Below are positions 6,725 through 8,550 of a stretch of DNA of 8,550 nt, one piece after another. Position numbers and translations under genes: made by a program. Location: positions 1 to 8,550 of the forward strand of contig CAMQVM010000055.1 of assembly GCA_947038135.1 (NCBI GenBank). The letters are read 5' to 3'. Position 1 is the stretch's first letter. The number at the start of each line of letters is the position of its first letter. The notes under the pieces were generated by a model, which was not told the DNA's origin, made no database searches, and saw nothing but the letters and a program-made list of their open reading frames with translations. This stretch comes from an uncultured Rikenellaceae bacterium. Lineage in GTDB: Bacteria; Bacteroidota; Bacteroidia; Bacteroidales; Rikenellaceae.

Positions 6725-8170
6725 ATGAAAACTATGAAACAAAATTTGAATTTCAGATCATCTACAAGCTCATTTAAATGGGTATTATTCCTAAGTTTGA
6801 TTACAGTAGCGCTAGGTTGCTCTAAGAACGGAACTGACGATGAAACAGGACCAAGCAGTCAATTAATTAAGATTCAGATACCTGTAGCATCTGCTATCAC
6901 CGTTACACGCTCAGCCGCTGACGAGGTGAAAATTAAAAAGGCGTATGTAATTGTTTATGGTGCTAGAGACCAAACAAAACCAAAATTCGCTGAAGAAGTT
7001 TCGCTTGAAAATATAAAACCCGCTGGAACAGCAGATGGTGACTTTACAATTCTTGCATTTTCGCCCAGTGACAATATTGTTGAAGGTGATAATATACACA
7101 TTATGTTCAATAAAGAGGTGGCTAATTTTGCTAATATTTCAAAGGCAAACTTAATAAAACACACCATGCTAACTAGCGCTGATGGACTAGTGCTTCTACC
7201 TACTGGTCTGCCAATGCATGGACAAGATATATGGACTAATAACGGCAGCCCTATAATCAAAGTTAAACGTGCTGTTGCTAAGGTACAACTAAAGCTTGAT
7301 TATGGCGTAAATGGTATACATGTCCCTGGTGAAATGGGTTCTAGCTTCACAGTTGAAAAGACTACCTATAAGCTATATCAACTATCAAATCAAGGCTATA
7401 TTGATGGTTCTTTTATGGCTAGCACAACCTCTAATCCTATTGAAACTATCGATAACGAGGCTTTGATAAATAACGCATCTGCACTGATGAATGATAACGA
7501 AACGGGGGCTAGCTTCATATTTGCATATCCATACGCCACACAATCAATAGGTGCTCCACTAGCAAAATTTACGGATACAGAATCAAACATCAACCGTATT
7601 GCTATGATAATAAAAAATGAGATATCTAGTGGTAAATATATCTACCATCGTTTAGACTTTTATGATCAAGCAACCGAGAAATATCTTAATATTGAAAATA
7701 ATAACCATTACTCTATAAGAATCACAAAAATTGATAATGGTGGTTATAAATCTGCAACAGAGGCGTTAACGCACCCTGCTAGTAACATTGAGTTTGAGAT
7801 TGTTACAGAGGAAGATGGCACATCAATAACCAATGGGCAATATGCTCTTAATGTAAATCCAATGGGCAATAACTTTGATGTCTCGAAACCTACAACTGTT
7901 ATGGAATTAGCAAAGGTTAACCGATCTGCATCTGCCAACACAGGATTAACTGCACCGACTCCATTTAGTGTTAGCATAGAGGAGTCCAGTCGTACTGGAT
8001 CTGTCAAAATTACGTTTGTTGAGCTACCAAATACATTAGATCACAATATTAAAAGTATAAATATAACAGCCTCAGGAGATGGAGTTGTACTGTTTAAGTA
8101 TGTATGTCAACTTGGAAACATCAAGTATGTTAGTAAATTGATTACTTTAAGATCTGTAGGCGTACGATAA
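6725..8170 (+). CDS. Fimbrillin-family lipoprotein, short paralog
   Basis: Predicted surface or fimbrial lipoprotein of 481 residues. The signal peptide ends in the lipobox VALGC (Cys32), followed by an acidic DDE at 38-40. Arg62 in TVTR is in the position of Arg64 of the large paralog and of the Arg cleaved in FimA/Mfa-type prepilins. Blocks shared with the paralog include NIHIMFN (123-129), AVAKVQLKLDY (183-193), YKLYQLSN (215-222), GASFIFAYPY (261-270), YHRLDFY (307-313) and GVVLFKY (453-459). Homology runs to the very end of this protein, where the paralog continues with BACON- and FISUMP-like domains. It may therefore be a shaft-type pilin or a derivative that lost those domains. ATG 6734 is an alternative start in the same frame; 6725 gives a normal signal peptide. 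No convincing terminator directly follows. A polymerising pilin role is inferred from family resemblance only. Confidence 0.85.
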   Translation: MKTMKQNLNFRSSTSSFKWVLFLSLITVALGCSKNGTDDETGPSSQLIKIQIPVASAITVTRSAADEVKIKKAYVIVYGARDQTKPKFAEEVSLENIKPAGTADGDFTILAFSPSDNIVEGDNIHIMFNKEVANFANISKANLIKHTMLTSADGLVLLPTGLPMHGQDIWTNNGSPIIKVKRAVAKVQLKLDYGVNGIHVPGEMGSSFTVEKTTYKLYQLSNQGYIDGSFMASTTSNPIETIDNEALINNASALMNDNETGASFIFAYPYATQSIGAPLAKFTDTESNINRIAMIIKNEISSGKYIYHRLDFYDQATEKYLNIENNNHYSIRITKIDNGGYKSATEALTHPASNIEFEIVTEEDGTSITNGQYALNVNPMGNNFDVSKPTTVMELAKVNRSASANTGLTAPTPFSVSIEESSRTGSVKITFVELPNTLDHNIKSINITASGDGVVLFKYVCQLGNIKYVSKLITLRSVGVR

Positions 8171-8550
8171 CTATTGAAGAGTTTATCAGTGAGCTATGGC
8201 TTGTGAATGATATTGTAAAAAGGAAGCTTATAATCTATTAATACCTAATAAATGCTAATTCAAAGTTATTGAAATGATGAAATAGCAAAAATTGAGAGTT
8301 AATATACCAGAAGCATACTAGTACGTGGCTGAACACTGATCTCTAAATGATTATGCAGTTGCAATTTTACGACGATCACCTCTTGTTTGGTTTTTTAGTT
8401 CTACAATAACCTCATTATAAGAGACTACCCTATATAAGTATAATACCCCTAAAATGACTGCAATGCCATTTTAGGGGTATTATACTTATATAGGAAGATT
8501 CGCAAAACGTTAAATATACTTATGTTCAACTATTTAGGTATGGTTTTTAT
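8171..8550. other. Region with no convincing gene, possible gene remnants
   Basis: These 380 bases follow the short fimbrillin gene and hold no complete gene. Three short frames are noted without being called. Minus strand 8351-8470 is open for 39 codons (ends RGDRRKIATA, no ATG). Minus strand 8299-8394 is open for 31 codons in another frame (ends SVQPRTSMLLVY, which resembles a beta-strand protein C-terminus). Plus strand 8137-8238 continues in a frame shifted from the fimbrillin stop. None resembles the missing BACON or FISUMP domain. An ATG at 8522 opens nine codons running off the right edge (MFNYLGMVF), too short to judge. The only strong structure is the inverted repeat at 8429-8494. 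Confidence 0.4.
8429..8494. repeat. Perfect 28-bp inverted repeat with 10-base loop
   Basis: Arm 8429-8456 and arm 8467-8494 are exact reverse complements around the loop actgcaatgc (8457-8466). A CCCC/GGGG core sits within AT-rich arms. Unlike the three terminators at 157-195, 2632-2692 and 5578-5626, no A-run or T-run borders it, so although it could end transcription of the upstream fimbrillin gene it is not a standard intrinsic terminator. No direct target-site duplication is visible at the borders. It could instead be a palindromic mobile remnant or a cruciform-forming site. Confidence 0.75.

Noticed and set aside
6911..8007. Minus-strand open frames opposite the short fimbrillin gene
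   Set aside because: They overlap a well-supported plus-strand gene and show no motif or promoter of their own.

Overview
The window is AT-rich bacterial DNA that reads as Bacteroidetes, most likely Bacteroidales. The support is: two fimbrillin-like (FimA/Mfa) lipoproteins, start codons without a Shine-Dalgarno sequence, and promoters of the Bacteroidetes form (TTTG, about 19 bases, TAnnTTTG). Genus cannot be read from the sequence. No rRNA, tRNA, CRISPR array, intact insertion sequence or phage gene is visible.

Layout, left to right. Bases 1-272 hold two adjacent hairpins (1-52) and a strong bidirectional terminator (157-195). A minus-strand gene (273-2453) encodes a 726-residue lipoprotein with a fimbrillin-like region, a BACON-like domain and a C-terminal FISUMP-like domain. 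A perfect 28-bp terminator hairpin (2632-2692) separates it from kbl (minus, 2735-3925), encoding glycine C-acetyltransferase. Divergent from kbl lies a tandem pair of paralogous TetR-type regulators (plus, 4151-4795 and 4868-5533), probably one operon, ending at a bidirectional terminator (5578-5626). Convergent to them is a secreted alpha/beta-hydrolase esterase (minus, 5687-6505). Divergent from the esterase is a second fimbrillin-like lipoprotein (plus, 6725-8170), a clear paralog of the first but without the BACON and FISUMP domains. Bases 8171-8550 contain no convincing gene, but do contain a perfect 28-bp inverted repeat (8429-8494) and short open frames that may be gene remnants.

Functional reading. 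The two lipoproteins are probably surface or fimbrial structural proteins: the long one carries an adhesion-type C-terminus, the short one resembles a shaft-type or truncated relative. The esterase shares a mirror-symmetric divergent promoter (6537-6583) with the short fimbrillin, so the two may be co-regulated or compete for polymerase. The TetR pair shares an identical recognition-helix region and faces kbl across an intergenic region containing an imperfect 26-bp palindrome, making kbl and/or the regulators themselves plausible targets. No single new system is evident. The most interesting items are the paired fimbrillins, the interleaved divergent promoter and the TetR pair.
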